The position numbers and the translations under genes are program-made. Under the pieces are notes generated by a model. The model was not told the origin of the DNA. It made no database searches and worked only from the letters and a program-made list of their open reading frames with translations. From Arenicellales bacterium (GTDB lineage: Bacteria; Pseudomonadota; Gammaproteobacteria; Arenicellales; JAJDZL01), in the NCBI GenBank assembly GCA_958295885.1, contig OY282380.1:3472001-3536000 (forward strand): a DNA stretch of 64,000 nucleotides. Reading direction: 5' to 3'. This document shows, piece by piece, positions 9,562 to 17,327 of the stretch; position 1 is the first letter of the stretch; each line of letters begins with the position of its first letter.

Positions 9562-10116
9562 TCAGGCAGTAGATTGATCTTCGCCTTGATCGAGTTCGTC
9601 GGCAGCTGCTTCGGTTTGATCTGTTTCTTCACCGGAATCGGATTCATCAGGTTCTGTCTCCTCGCTTGCCATGGTTTCGATCGGTTCTTGTTCTTCAGTC
9701 TGATTCTGTAATTTTTCTCTTTCAAGCTGTTCCTGTTCGGCTTGCTTACGCTCCTGATGAAATTTCATGTCGGAGGTAACGATGTCCCCGAGCGCTTCAA
9801 AGCTGGTGAAATCGTCATCGTAGTCGTTCAGTCCATCCAAAACGTTATAGAAAGGCGCCTTAAACAGTTTTCTCAATGCGATTTTTTTGAGCTGTTCGTC
9901 AACTTCGGGAGACATGAATGCGGAATAGTCGCTCTCGTCTCCCAGTGATTCCAGAGGCGGAAGTTCAACTTTTTCCTGCTCTTCGGATGTCTGTTCTTCA
10001 GCTGCGCCTTCTGGCTCTTCGGGAGTCTTTGAAGGTTCTATTTCCTGCAGTTCCGTCGTTTCCTGCTGCGTCTCAGCTTTTTTCTTTGACCAACGATGAA
10101 ATCTTGATTCAGTCAT
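9562..10116 (-). CDS. DUF3306 protein of the FDH operon
   Basis: A 184-residue, very acidic protein starting MTESRFHRWSKKK. The conserved part (SPEVDEQLKKIALRKLFK followed by FNVLDGLNDYDDDFTSFE-like sequence) is the DUF3306 signature; here it reads FYNVLDGLNDYDDDFTSFE. The flanks are low-complexity Glu/Asp/Gln/Ser repeats, probably disordered. DUF3306 genes accompany DUF3305 and FDH genes in many Proteobacteria, but their role is not known to me. It lies 12 nt downstream of the DUF3305 gene and 16 nt upstream of the ferredoxin gene. Confidence 0.88.
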   Translation of the reverse strand: MTESRFHRWSKKKAETQQETTELQEIEPSKTPEEPEGAAEEQTSEEQEKVELPPLESLGDESDYSAFMSPEVDEQLKKIALRKLFKAPFYNVLDGLNDYDDDFTSFEALGDIVTSDMKFHQERKQAEQEQLEREKLQNQTEEQEPIETMASEETEPDESDSGEETDQTEAAADELDQGEDQSTA

Positions 10117-10128
10117 AATTTTTCTTTA

Positions 10129-10653
10129 CTATCGATCCAGGCCAGGTTTGCTGCGCACCGAATCTCGGAACCAGTTTTTTCTCTTTCTTTTCCTTTTTAC
10201 ATGCGGAACATAGTTGTTTACGACAAACTGTTCAATCTTTTCTCGAATATCCGCTGGCAATGGGGCAGACAATACCAGACCGTCTGTTTCAAGATGGGCG
10301 CCTGCTTCATCCTGCGAAGCGGTGATCAGATAAGGCATTGGCACTGCATCTTCGTCATTATCATCGGTTTCACAAATAACGAAGGCATACGGTTCGTCAG
10401 AGAGCAGATTGTACCAGTAGCCTTCGGCTGCATCGTGATACAGCTGCAGCCGGAGTCCTTTCCACAAATATTGCGCTTTTGAGCGGTCTTTTCGAATTAA
10501 GACTGGTCCTTCGAGCGAGCTTGGTCCGTTTGAATCGGAAAGTATAGCTGAGAGCTTCCATTGTCGAGATGACCACCGATTTACGATTTTATCGTGGCAT
10601 TCCATCACCACAGATAAAGTGAAAGCAGGTCGAGGTTTTGTTGCCGATTCCAA
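10129..10653 (-). CDS. DUF3305 protein, first gene of the FDH operon
   Basis: A 174-residue protein with the DUF3305 core: FTLSVVMECHDKIVNRWSS, then a KWKLSAIL-like stretch (here QWKLSAIL) and GLRLQLYHDAAEGYWYNL. The C-terminus is basic (KRKRKRKNWFRD). The start is given as TTG at 10653; no ATG lies upstream in frame before the intergenic region. It is the first gene of the minus-strand operon, so the promoter should lie in 10654-10830, where an 18-bp palindrome is found. The function is unknown. Confidence 0.85.
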   Translation of the reverse strand: MESATKPRPAFTLSVVMECHDKIVNRWSSRQWKLSAILSDSNGPSSLEGPVLIRKDRSKAQYLWKGLRLQLYHDAAEGYWYNLLSDEPYAFVICETDDNDEDAVPMPYLITASQDEAGAHLETDGLVLSAPLPADIREKIEQFVVNNYVPHVKRKRKRKNWFRDSVRSKPGLDR

Positions 10654-10758
10654 TTGAGCTCGCTAAAGTTTGTTGGTCTACTTTAAGTATATGCAGAAAT
10701 TCAAGCAATTGGTTATTATGGTTACTACCACAGAGCTTATTTCCGTTATTTTATTGTG

Positions 10759-10776
10759 TAGGTCAAAGTTGACCTA
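10759..10776. promoter_or_regulatory. Palindromic operator candidate upstream of FDH operon
   Basis: TAGGTCAA and TTGACCTA form a perfect 8-bp inverted repeat around two bases, 106 bp upstream of the first fdh-operon codon. The symmetry fits a dimeric transcription factor site. The regulator is not identifiable from the sequence. Confidence 0.5.
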
Positions 10777-10830
10777 TTTGTGGCAATTTAATGACGATTT
10801 GGGTGGTTGAGCCACAAGGTCGCGATGGTA

Positions 10831-10866
10831 AGCCTGCGCGCTGTTGAACTTGGAGGCGCGCAGGCT
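10831..10866. other. GC-rich hairpin in intergenic region
   Basis: AGCCTGCGCGC at 10831-10841 pairs with its reverse complement at 10856-10866 across a 14-nt loop. No T-tract follows on either strand, so it is not a standard intrinsic terminator. It lies at the border between the fdh promoter region and the accessory block. Confidence 0.5.
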
Positions 10867-10898
10867 GGCATGCAACAGCACTCATTTATACCGAAGTT

Positions 10899-11037
10899 CC
10901 AGCTCCGACAAATCCATCTCTCACCGATTCAGTTCAACTCTTAATGGTTGAACTTATATATGAATCGATGACAAATGTTCAGATTCGAACGCAAATTAAT
11001 TCATATCAAGCAGCTCGCTTCACTAAAAATTAGACCT
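10899..11037 (-). repeat. Direct repeat copy 1: truncated 5' end of a DUF4338/DruA-like gene
   Basis: About 139 bp closely matching 60580-60717 in the same orientation, with scattered substitutions. On the minus strand it holds the upstream region and only the first six codons (MDLSEL, from 10917) of a gene whose longer remnant is at 60413-60598; the frame then diverges and stops. It marks the left edge of the accessory block. Confidence 0.8.
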
Positions 11038-11243
11038 GTGTACCATATACAGGTACTTGATCAACTACCACTGTTATACATAATGAATAATACTTGGTTT
11101 CGCTTCTGTTGATAATATCTGGAGAGAGAATGAAGGAAATACTGATTTCAATTCACGCGCCGAACCAACAGCGTGGGAAATCGTAAATTTGCATTCGCGA
11201 ATATACACTCACCATAGTAAATTCAGTTTTACGGACAAACAGC

Positions 11244-11463
11244 ATGAATAGACGATTTACTGCTATTGTCGAACGCGACGGCGATGTATATGTTGCTTTC
11301 TCTCAAGATGTGGATGTTGCCAGTCAAGGTGAAACAGTTACTGAAGCGCGCTAATCTTATCGAAGCACTAACTCTTTTTTTTGAGACTACCTCCGCAGGA
11401 GAAACCGACAAGCGTTTGAAAGGGGAGGTTTACATTACCAATATTGAAGTCGCCGTTGGTTAA
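11244..11463 (+). pseudogene. HicB-like antitoxin, frameshifted
   Basis: The first 37 codons (MNRRFTAIVERDGDVYVAFS) give the N-terminus of a HicB antitoxin, then a stop. The frame resumes one step over as NLIEALTLFFETTS and runs to GEVYITNIEVAVG. The break lies in a GCGCGC run, consistent with loss of one GC unit (expected sequence EARANLIEAL). HicB normally neutralises the HicA mRNase and represses the operon. The gene overlaps the following hicA remnant. Confidence 0.75.
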
Positions 11464-11632
11464 ACTTAGGGTACTTTCGGGTCGAGATGTTTGTCACATA
11501 CAGGCGTTGCACGGAATTGTGGAGGTAAGGCGACGGGGTAGCCACATCGTAATGCAAAAGTCGGACAGTGTTAGCACAATTTCCGTGCCTGAGTCTGATC
11601 ATAGGGAAATTCGCCGCGGCACTCTGATGTGA
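11444..11632 (+). pseudogene. HicA-like toxin, C-terminus cut by nonsense codon
   Basis: A 62-residue HicA-type dsRNA-binding-fold protein. The segment EVRRRGSHIVMQ contains the catalytic-type His, followed by ISVPESDHREIRRGTL. The normal family continues with an IIR helix. Here a TGA follows GTLM, and the bases just after it still encode IIRLS, so the C-terminal helix was lost by a point mutation. HicB in front of it is also broken, so the pair is probably dead. Orientation and overlap with hicB are conserved. Confidence 0.7.
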
Positions 11633-11715
11633 ATCATCCGACTATCCGACCCACCACGTTCGATATTCGAGAGTTGAATTACAAGGTAATATCACTAACG
11701 AATTTTCAACAATAT

Positions 11716-12012
11716 AACCCACCGCGCTCTGATGCGCTGATTCAGCGAACTTTATATTGGTCCATTTAAAGAGATGACCGCAAACGGTATCGCAGACAAG
11801 TTGGGGGGGGGGGGATGGCTCGCAGTACGTTTGTTCGGTTGTTGAAAGGTAAGTCTGGCATTTCTCCGGAATTGTCTGTTCGGCTTTCCACAGTGCTTGG
11901 CGGCTCGCCTGAAAGTTGGCGGTCTTTACAAAGAAGTTTTGATCTACAAAAAGCACGTCAGATGGTTGACGCAAGCGCATTGAAACGTATTGACTTCAGT
12001 CAGGTGGCGTGA
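11716..12012 (+). pseudogene. HigA-like XRE antitoxin, frameshifted with a G12 tract
   Basis: The downstream part (MARSTFVRLLKGKSGISPEL, 11815-12012) is the recognition helix and C-terminus of a HigA addiction-module antidote, ending SFDLQKARQ. The upstream part (ALIQRT, then GPFKEMTANGIADKLG) lies in other frames. A run of 12 G at 11803-11812 and beyond to 11814 sits exactly where the family has a short G-L-G-V turn. At least two frameshifts separate the pieces. No higB partner is recognisable next to it. Confidence 0.65.
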
Positions 12013-12060
12013 AAACGGCACAGGGAACGACACAACAAATCCTGAAAGTTTCTGTATTTG

Positions 12061-12486
12061 CTATTCGCTTCCAGTAAATGGATTGAGTAGTCGAACACTT
12101 TTATCTTTGAAATGAGAGGTATTTCTTGTAACCACGCATAGATCATGTGTCAGCGCTGTAGCAGCGATTTGCCTGTCGTGTGAATTCTGATGATGAGGTA
12201 CACGCAGACAGCTCCACGCCTGTGCTTCGAGTTCAGTGAAAGAAAAGACGTGATTTCGATACTTTGTCGTAACTTCCTCAAGCCATGTTTCCAGCAGGTT
12301 TGCTTGCTCATGATCGCCACGATGCCGGATCATTTCAACGCCGCGTCTCAACTCACCAATTGTTATGACGCTCAGATAGATTTGGTGGTTGTCTTTCGTC
12401 GTCTCTGACAAAAACGCCTGAACTCCTCTTTTGACGTTCGACTTTTTTCGAAACTCACTAACGATATTGGTGTCAAGTAAATACAC
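12061..12486 (-). CDS. VapC/FitB-like PIN-domain toxin
   Basis: A PIN-domain ribonuclease of about 141 residues. It begins VYLLDTNIVSEFRK, with the first catalytic Asp in LLDTN; later acidic positions are in GELRRGVE and the HDRQIAATAL segment. The GTG at 12486 is preferred because it gives the family N-terminus and a 14-nt overlap with the antitoxin; a longer frame extends upstream to 12564 but only duplicates antitoxin coding sequence. It would cleave specific RNAs when released from the antitoxin. The frame is intact. Confidence 0.85.
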   Translation of the reverse strand: MYLLDTNIVSEFRKKSNVKRGVQAFLSETTKDNHQIYLSVITIGELRRGVEMIRHRGDHEQANLLETWLEEVTTKYRNHVFSFTELEAQAWSCLRVPHHQNSHDRQIAATALTHDLCVVTRNTSHFKDKSVRLLNPFTGSE

Positions 12487-12706
12487 GGCTTGGCGGGTTG
12501 TCTTGCCTGGGTGAAAAATCGTCATCATGACCCACTGGAGGGATCGATTGAATGACTTCCGCAAAACTTTTTCTTTGAGGAGTCAACAGCACATCTGCCA
12601 ACAAATTTCGATGTTCGGCTTCCGCGCTAATGCCTTTCCTGCCGGCTCGAGATTTCAAAGCTCTTACAATTTCGTCATCAACGTTTCGTACGATTAAATT
12701 TGCCAT
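12473..12706 (-). CDS. VapB/FitA-like ribbon-helix-helix antitoxin
   Basis: A 77-residue antitoxin with the FitA/StbC N-terminus (MANLIVRNVDDEIVRALKSR), a ribbon-helix-helix DNA-binding fold, and a C-terminal toxin-binding tail ending SRVFT. The RAGRKGISAEAEHRNLLADVL stretch is typical of the family. It overlaps vapC by 14 nt, so the two are translationally coupled and the antitoxin probably represses the pair. Confidence 0.87.
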   Translation of the reverse strand: MANLIVRNVDDEIVRALKSRAGRKGISAEAEHRNLLADVLLTPQRKSFAEVIQSIPPVGHDDDFSPRQDNPPSRVFT

Positions 12707-12811
12707 CTATGCCTCCGCATGCATTGGGAATTGAGTTTCCCGAATCCGAAATTAGGAGTGAAAACATAGAAAAAATCCTTGTACAATTAAAGCTTTAAAC
12801 AACCCTTCAGG

Positions 12812-13683
12812 ATCACCCAATGGGTGATGACTGAAATAACCCAAATGAATACAAGGCTTATGAACATTCTACCCTACAAATCAGCTGACAGCAATCGCAA
12901 CTTGACCGCCCGCGCCGGTTTGGTAGTGCTTGCGGATTTATTCCAATGCTTGGGATTGAACCAACTCGTCGATGCAGGCTTTGGTCAAGATCAACAAGCG
13001 CCTGCTGTCTGCGGGTCTGCACCACTGCAGGCGGGTTACGCTGGACATTGATGCGACGGTGACCGAATGCAGCAGGAAAGACACCAAATTCAACTACAAA
13101 GGTACAAAAGGCTATACGCCGATGTCGGTCACATCGCTGAAACTGAGCAGGTGATCGAAGTTGATTTTCGGGAAGGCAATGCGCAGCCGAACGAAGAAAA
13201 CCTGGGGTTCATCAGAAAATGTGAGGCGGCGTTGCCGGCGGGGGTTTCGGTGCGTCGTCTGCGAGCCGACGCTGCACTTACCAGGCCGGAGTGATCAATT
13301 ATTGCGAAGCCAACGACATTCGCTTTGTGATCCGCGCCAAGATGGATTCTGCAATGAAAGAATCGATATCGGCCAGCAAGCCGTCAGACTGGGTGCCGTT
13401 GATCAAGCGCGATGGCAGCGCTTCGGACACCGAACATGTGGCTGACACCTTGCATGTGATGGGCGCCACGCCGCAAGCCTTTTATCTGGTCGTGCAGCGC
13501 CAGCTGATCGATGAGGAGGAGCCGGCTTCACATCTGGAACTGCTGCCTGATCTGTTTGTCGATCAAGATGATAAAAGCACCCGCAAAGGGCGCTACCTGT
13601 ATCGTGCGTTGGCCACCAAATTGGATTTGCAGAGTTTTTCTCATGAGATATGTACAAATGCAATGCGTTACAGGGGTTGAAAA
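12812..13683 (+). pseudogene. IS1380-family transposase remnant
   Basis: Pieces of an IS1380 transposase in three frames. Visible in order: the N-terminal part (LTARAGLVVLADLFQCLGLN), VTLDIDATVTEC with the first catalytic Asp region, NYKGTKGYTPM, VDFREGNAQPNEENLGFI, RADAAL, INYCEANDIRFVIRAKMD and YLYRALATK. A large deletion removes the part between the N-terminus and the VTLDID motif, and the C-terminus is missing. A small hairpin with ATCACCC/GGGTGAT at 12812-12830 may be its terminal region. Confidence 0.75.
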
Positions 13684-13703
13684 AAGGAAAAATCACCTTC
13701 AGT

Positions 13704-14792
13704 TCATTTTTCTTTCCATTGATAGCGTACTTTCAACCCATTTAGGTGCGACCAAGGCAAGTGACCTTCGTGTTGGAGCATGCCAACCACGATGCCAGGA
13801 GCTATTTTTTCCTGGCTGGCAAACTTTTGAACAGATTTAGCACTCTTTGGAGATTTCGCCAAAAATTTATTCCATGAGCTTTTGTTAACAAGTGCATTGC
13901 TTGCCCAGGCATTGGCTTCTGATTCTAAATGGGTTAATTTACCGACAGTTTCATCAATATAGATTTTCTTCTTACTATGAAGAATTATGTGAGCTGCTTC
14001 GTGGAAAAAACTAAACCACAGATGGTCGTCGGATTTATGTCGTGCACTCAACTGAATCACAGCTTTATGGGATGAACACCACCAAGCGGCACCACTAATT
14101 GCCGTTTTTGGTAACGGCGGTACCAACGCAAATGCAACTCCCGCTTGATTGCACAATGTACATGTTTCTTTCAAAGCTTCTGTAATTGGTTTACGCGTAA
14201 GTTTCCGAATTTCAACAGTTGCTTGTTTGAACTTTCTTTCGTTATATTTTTTACAAATTTGACGCTCAGCTTCAAGTTCACCAAGCCGTAACCAAACAGT
14301 CAATGCCGCTTCGTTGCTCTTGTGACTTGGGGAATGACGCCAGTAAAAATCCGCAGGCTTGTATCGTTCGGACCAAGCATTGACTGAACCAGTACCAAAA
14401 AATTCCAACAACTTTATTACCGAGTCTGAAGCTGAATTTGGATTCTGAAAGCACTCTCGATTCACTAGTTCCTGAATTGGAAAGGCTTTTGTCCACTCTA
14501 TATTGGCAGCCGCGTTCTCTTCCTCAATCTTTCGTGCTCTGTGAATTTGGTAAATTGAATCGATTCCAATCCAAATGCTAGCGTCAACGCCAAGCACTTT
14601 TTCGAACTGAAGTGCGGTTTGCGGTTCAATCCTTGCTTTGCCTGCAATGATCTCACTAATTAGTTTAGCAGAACGCCCACATCGTCGAGCAAACTCGGCC
14701 TGAGAAATCCCCTGTACTTCCAATCGTTCTTTAAGCACAGACCCTGGTGCTACTGTATAGTCTGGCTTGAATTGGTGATTTGCTGCCACCAT
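13704..14792 (-). CDS. XRE-ImmA/IrrE fusion, HigA-like antitoxin
   Basis: A 362-residue protein with an N-terminal Cro/C1 helix-turn-helix (residues about 15-70, ISQAEFARRCGRSAKLISEI) and a C-terminal ImmA/IrrE metallopeptidase domain with the zinc motif in FFHEAAHIILH. It lies 12 nt downstream of a HigB-like toxin gene. In this arrangement the HTH protein is the antitoxin and repressor; the peptidase-like domain may sense or process a partner. Catalytic His and Glu are present. The frame is intact. It lies next to the 3' end of an IS1380 remnant. Confidence 0.85.
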   Translation of the reverse strand: MVAANHQFKPDYTVAPGSVLKERLEVQGISQAEFARRCGRSAKLISEIIAGKARIEPQTALQFEKVLGVDASIWIGIDSIYQIHRARKIEEENAAANIEWTKAFPIQELVNRECFQNPNSASDSVIKLLEFFGTGSVNAWSERYKPADFYWRHSPSHKSNEAALTVWLRLGELEAERQICKKYNERKFKQATVEIRKLTRKPITEALKETCTLCNQAGVAFALVPPLPKTAISGAAWWCSSHKAVIQLSARHKSDDHLWFSFFHEAAHIILHSKKKIYIDETVGKLTHLESEANAWASNALVNKSSWNKFLAKSPKSAKSVQKFASQEKIAPGIVVGMLQHEGHLPWSHLNGLKVRYQWKEK

Positions 14793-14804
14793 TTATCTTT
14801 CCTC

Positions 14805-15140
14805 TTAGTGATAGTCGATTACGTCTAAGATTGTTATCGCCTCAACGCGCTGCCGATCTATTCCACCATCATTTTTACGTGGGAGCGGTTCGTGATTTGG
14901 TTTAAAAACAAGCCGAAATGGGTGAACGAGATCAACGGCAAATAGTTCATTTAATTTTCCGGTCAGCTGATGCATCCTCTCGGGTGGAGTGGTTGGCACC
15001 AGTGCCAAATTACCGGCTGCATTTAGAACTGCCATTCTTTTAGCAATTACATTTTTCATTCTGTCCCCAAAGTTCCGAATTAATGCCTTTTCTGTGTTGA
15101 AAGTTTTTTCTTGCCTGCGGGTTGAGAAAGTAATGTGCAA
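14805..15140 (-). CDS. HigB/RelE-superfamily toxin
   Basis: A 111-residue toxin of the killer-protein type, with LIRNFGDRMKNVIAKRMAVL, the MHQLTGKLNELFAVDLVHPF core and a C-terminus ITILDVIDYH. Such proteins degrade mRNA on the ribosome. The start is TTG at 15140. Toxin-first order with an XRE-ImmA antitoxin is typical of HigBA. A TTACGTA repeat just upstream is the likely autoregulatory operator. Confidence 0.83.
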   Translation of the reverse strand: MHITFSTRRQEKTFNTEKALIRNFGDRMKNVIAKRMAVLNAAGNLALVPTTPPERMHQLTGKLNELFAVDLVHPFRLVFKPNHEPLPRKNDGGIDRQRVEAITILDVIDYH

Positions 15141-15157
15141 ATTGACTACTCAAAAAT

Positions 15158-15173
15158 ATTACGTATTACGTAA
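15158..15173. promoter_or_regulatory. Operator candidate for the HigB/XRE-ImmA pair
   Basis: TTACGTA occurs twice in tandem, the second extended to the palindrome TTACGTAA (15166-15173), about 20 bp upstream of the toxin start. Placement and symmetry suit binding of the XRE antitoxin. Confidence 0.45.
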
Positions 15174-15524
15174 CATTTTAACAGAAATTATTTAAATTAG
15201 GCATGCAGTCACATACTAAATAAGGTCTGTTCGAATTCAAAAAATAGGTTGTGGTGCCATTAGTGCCCAAGATGAATCACAACCCTGGAGACAAAGGTGG
15301 AGATGGTGGCGTAGAGGAGTGCTCAATCTTCGACTATTTTGACGACTTGACGAAATGCTGAAGAGACAAGCCGCTGTGAGTGCGGGGATTGCTACGTTTG
15401 CTGAAGAGTTGATGCTTCTCAGGAGAATCTTGATTGAACACGCTTCAATGGCTGAAATTTTCCAATGACTCAGTGGGCGTATCGACAGATACGCATATGT
15501 TTGACACCACCATGAACATTATGG
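15174..15524. other. Intergenic stretch without a recognisable gene
   Basis: About 350 bp between the toxin promoter and the hairpins behind the binding-protein gene. No reading frame on either strand resembles a known family. Short frames are present but have no ribosome-binding site. Confidence 0.4.
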
Positions 15525-15596
15525 ATGCTTGGCGGGTATCTTCCCCGCCAAGCATGCCTGAAATTACAAGCCAATCTGATTGGCTTGTAATTTCAG
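15525..15596 (-). terminator. Tandem hairpins behind the substrate-binding protein gene
   Basis: Two adjacent perfect inverted repeats. The first met by the minus-strand transcript is an 18-bp stem with a 3-nt loop (15558-15575 with 15579-15596), starting 5 nt after the stop codon at 15602. The second is a 12-bp stem with a 7-nt loop (15525-15536 with 15544-15555). There is no U-tract, so they may act as a 3' end stabiliser or a Rho-independent pause rather than a textbook terminator. Confidence 0.65.
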
Positions 15597-15601
15597 CTGA
15601 A

Positions 15602-17188
15602 TCAAGCCGGAGTGAAATACCGAAGCAACGGGAGCCCGTCAGGACGAAATGCCGGATTGACGGTATTTCGGTAAATTACAGGCGTCGCCTCATGCGTGAT
15701 GAATCGGTACGCTCCGCTTTCCTCCATCAGGTCCTGCAGTCTCTGATACATTTCACCCCGTTTCACTGTATCAGTTTCAGCTTTCGCCATCGCTTCAAGA
15801 CTATCAAACTCATCGTTGCTGAATCGTTCCCAATTCCAGATTCCTTTCTGGCTGCTAACGAACCACGCGGTCGCATAGGATGGATCCGGTCCCATCGAAT
15901 ATCGATTCAGAATCAACTGAATGTTTTTGTATTGCTCGCCAGCGTTTTGATCTCCAAGTGACCAGAACGCGCCCGACTCGTGAAGGTTGACTTCAACGTC
16001 AATACCTGCTTGAGCACACGTTGCCTGAATGACCTGAGCCGTAGTCACATTGGCTGCCTTGTTCAGAATATCCAACGTAACACTGGCGCCTCCTTCCATT
16101 CCAGCCATCGCGAGCAGTTCCCTCGCTTTCTCAATGTTCGCCTGCGGAGGCACCATGCTTTGCGGACGATGTCCCAACAGACCGGGAGCAATAATGCCGG
16201 TTGCCGCTTCAGCAACACCGAAATAGGAGGCCTCAAGAATGGACGGAACGTCAATACAATGCTGAATGGCTTTTCTCAGGTTTTCATTCGTCATCGCTTC
16301 ATTTTCAATGTTCATGCCTACCCATACGTAGTAAAGCGACGGATATTCAGAGACTATGGAGTTGGCCGGTGGTGATTCCTTTAGACTCGCGACAGAACTC
16401 AGTGATACTCTCGTGTAGTCGATATCGCCGGACTCGAATGCAATCTGAGCGGTATTTTCATCATCAATCGGCAAAATATGAATTTCATCGAAAGGAGCGT
16501 GCCCGCCGTGCCAATCAGGATTGCGAACAAGTATGGTCTTCTGTTTCGGCTGCCATTCGTGATGACTGTATGGTCCCGAACCACACGGCGTTGTTGTCTC
16601 CACTTTGCCACCCATCTCTTCCCAAGCCTTTTTACTGACAATATTTCCGACGATGTACGGCATGGCAATTGTCCACGCAGGCGGGTAAGGTTCATCGAAT
16701 ACGATAGTTCCTTCATACTTGCCTTCTACAATGACTTCCTTCAAGGTTCCCCAATCAGGAGTGTTGGTAGATGCCACGTCTGGATCAAGTATTCGCTCAT
16801 ATGAATACTTCACATCCTCTGCGGTCATTTCGCCATAACCGTTTGTGAACATAACTCCTGGTTTCAGCTTGAAAGCAATGTGCGTATCGTCAACTTGAGT
16901 GATCGATTCAGCCGCATCCAGTTGCCATCCCCACTCGCGTCCTGGCTTGTATTGGATCAGTTTGCTGTAAATACTGCTATGAATTTCCTCGTCCACAACA
17001 CCGACGGAGTGCGCTGGGTCCAGACTCCTTATGTCAGAGTATGCGCGGACCTTGAGAATGGTTTTGTCCTGAGCATAGACTACCTGACTCATGCTGCCAG
17101 CAAAACTGGCAATCCCTATAGCGCCGGCTGTTTTTAGAAAGTCCCTTCTGCTAAGCGCACTGTGAAAGGCATTTTTTTTCATTTTCAA
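15602..17188 (-). CDS. Peptide ABC transporter substrate-binding protein (family 5)
   Basis: A 528-residue solute-binding protein of the DppA/OppA family. The N-terminus has a twin-arginine motif (SRRDFLKTAG) and an AQ cleavage region, so it is exported by Tat. The family segment YSDIRSLDPAHSVG and the FKLKPGVMFTNGYGEMTAEDVKYS region are present. It would capture peptides or peptide-like ligands for the DppBCDF-like transporter encoded divergently at 19.4-23.1 kb. It shares the minus strand with a CocE-type hydrolase upstream. The frame is intact and of normal length. Confidence 0.92.
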   Translation of the reverse strand: MKMKKNAFHSALSRRDFLKTAGAIGIASFAGSMSQVVYAQDKTILKVRAYSDIRSLDPAHSVGVVDEEIHSSIYSKLIQYKPGREWGWQLDAAESITQVDDTHIAFKLKPGVMFTNGYGEMTAEDVKYSYERILDPDVASTNTPDWGTLKEVIVEGKYEGTIVFDEPYPPAWTIAMPYIVGNIVSKKAWEEMGGKVETTTPCGSGPYSHHEWQPKQKTILVRNPDWHGGHAPFDEIHILPIDDENTAQIAFESGDIDYTRVSLSSVASLKESPPANSIVSEYPSLYYVWVGMNIENEAMTNENLRKAIQHCIDVPSILEASYFGVAEAATGIIAPGLLGHRPQSMVPPQANIEKARELLAMAGMEGGASVTLDILNKAANVTTAQVIQATCAQAGIDVEVNLHESGAFWSLGDQNAGEQYKNIQLILNRYSMGPDPSYATAWFVSSQKGIWNWERFSNDEFDSLEAMAKAETDTVKRGEMYQRLQDLMEESGAYRFITHEATPVIYRNTVNPAFRPDGLPLLRYFTPA

Positions 17189-17327
17189 TTCTCCGATTTC
17201 CAGTTAGTGAGCAACAATTAGTTTATACAGCATAAATTCAAGCCACGATAGTTGAATGTTATCAAAGCAGGGGAATACACCAATCGCCCGTGACTAATAT
17301 TACCATCGCAAAACCCCATCTAGATGA

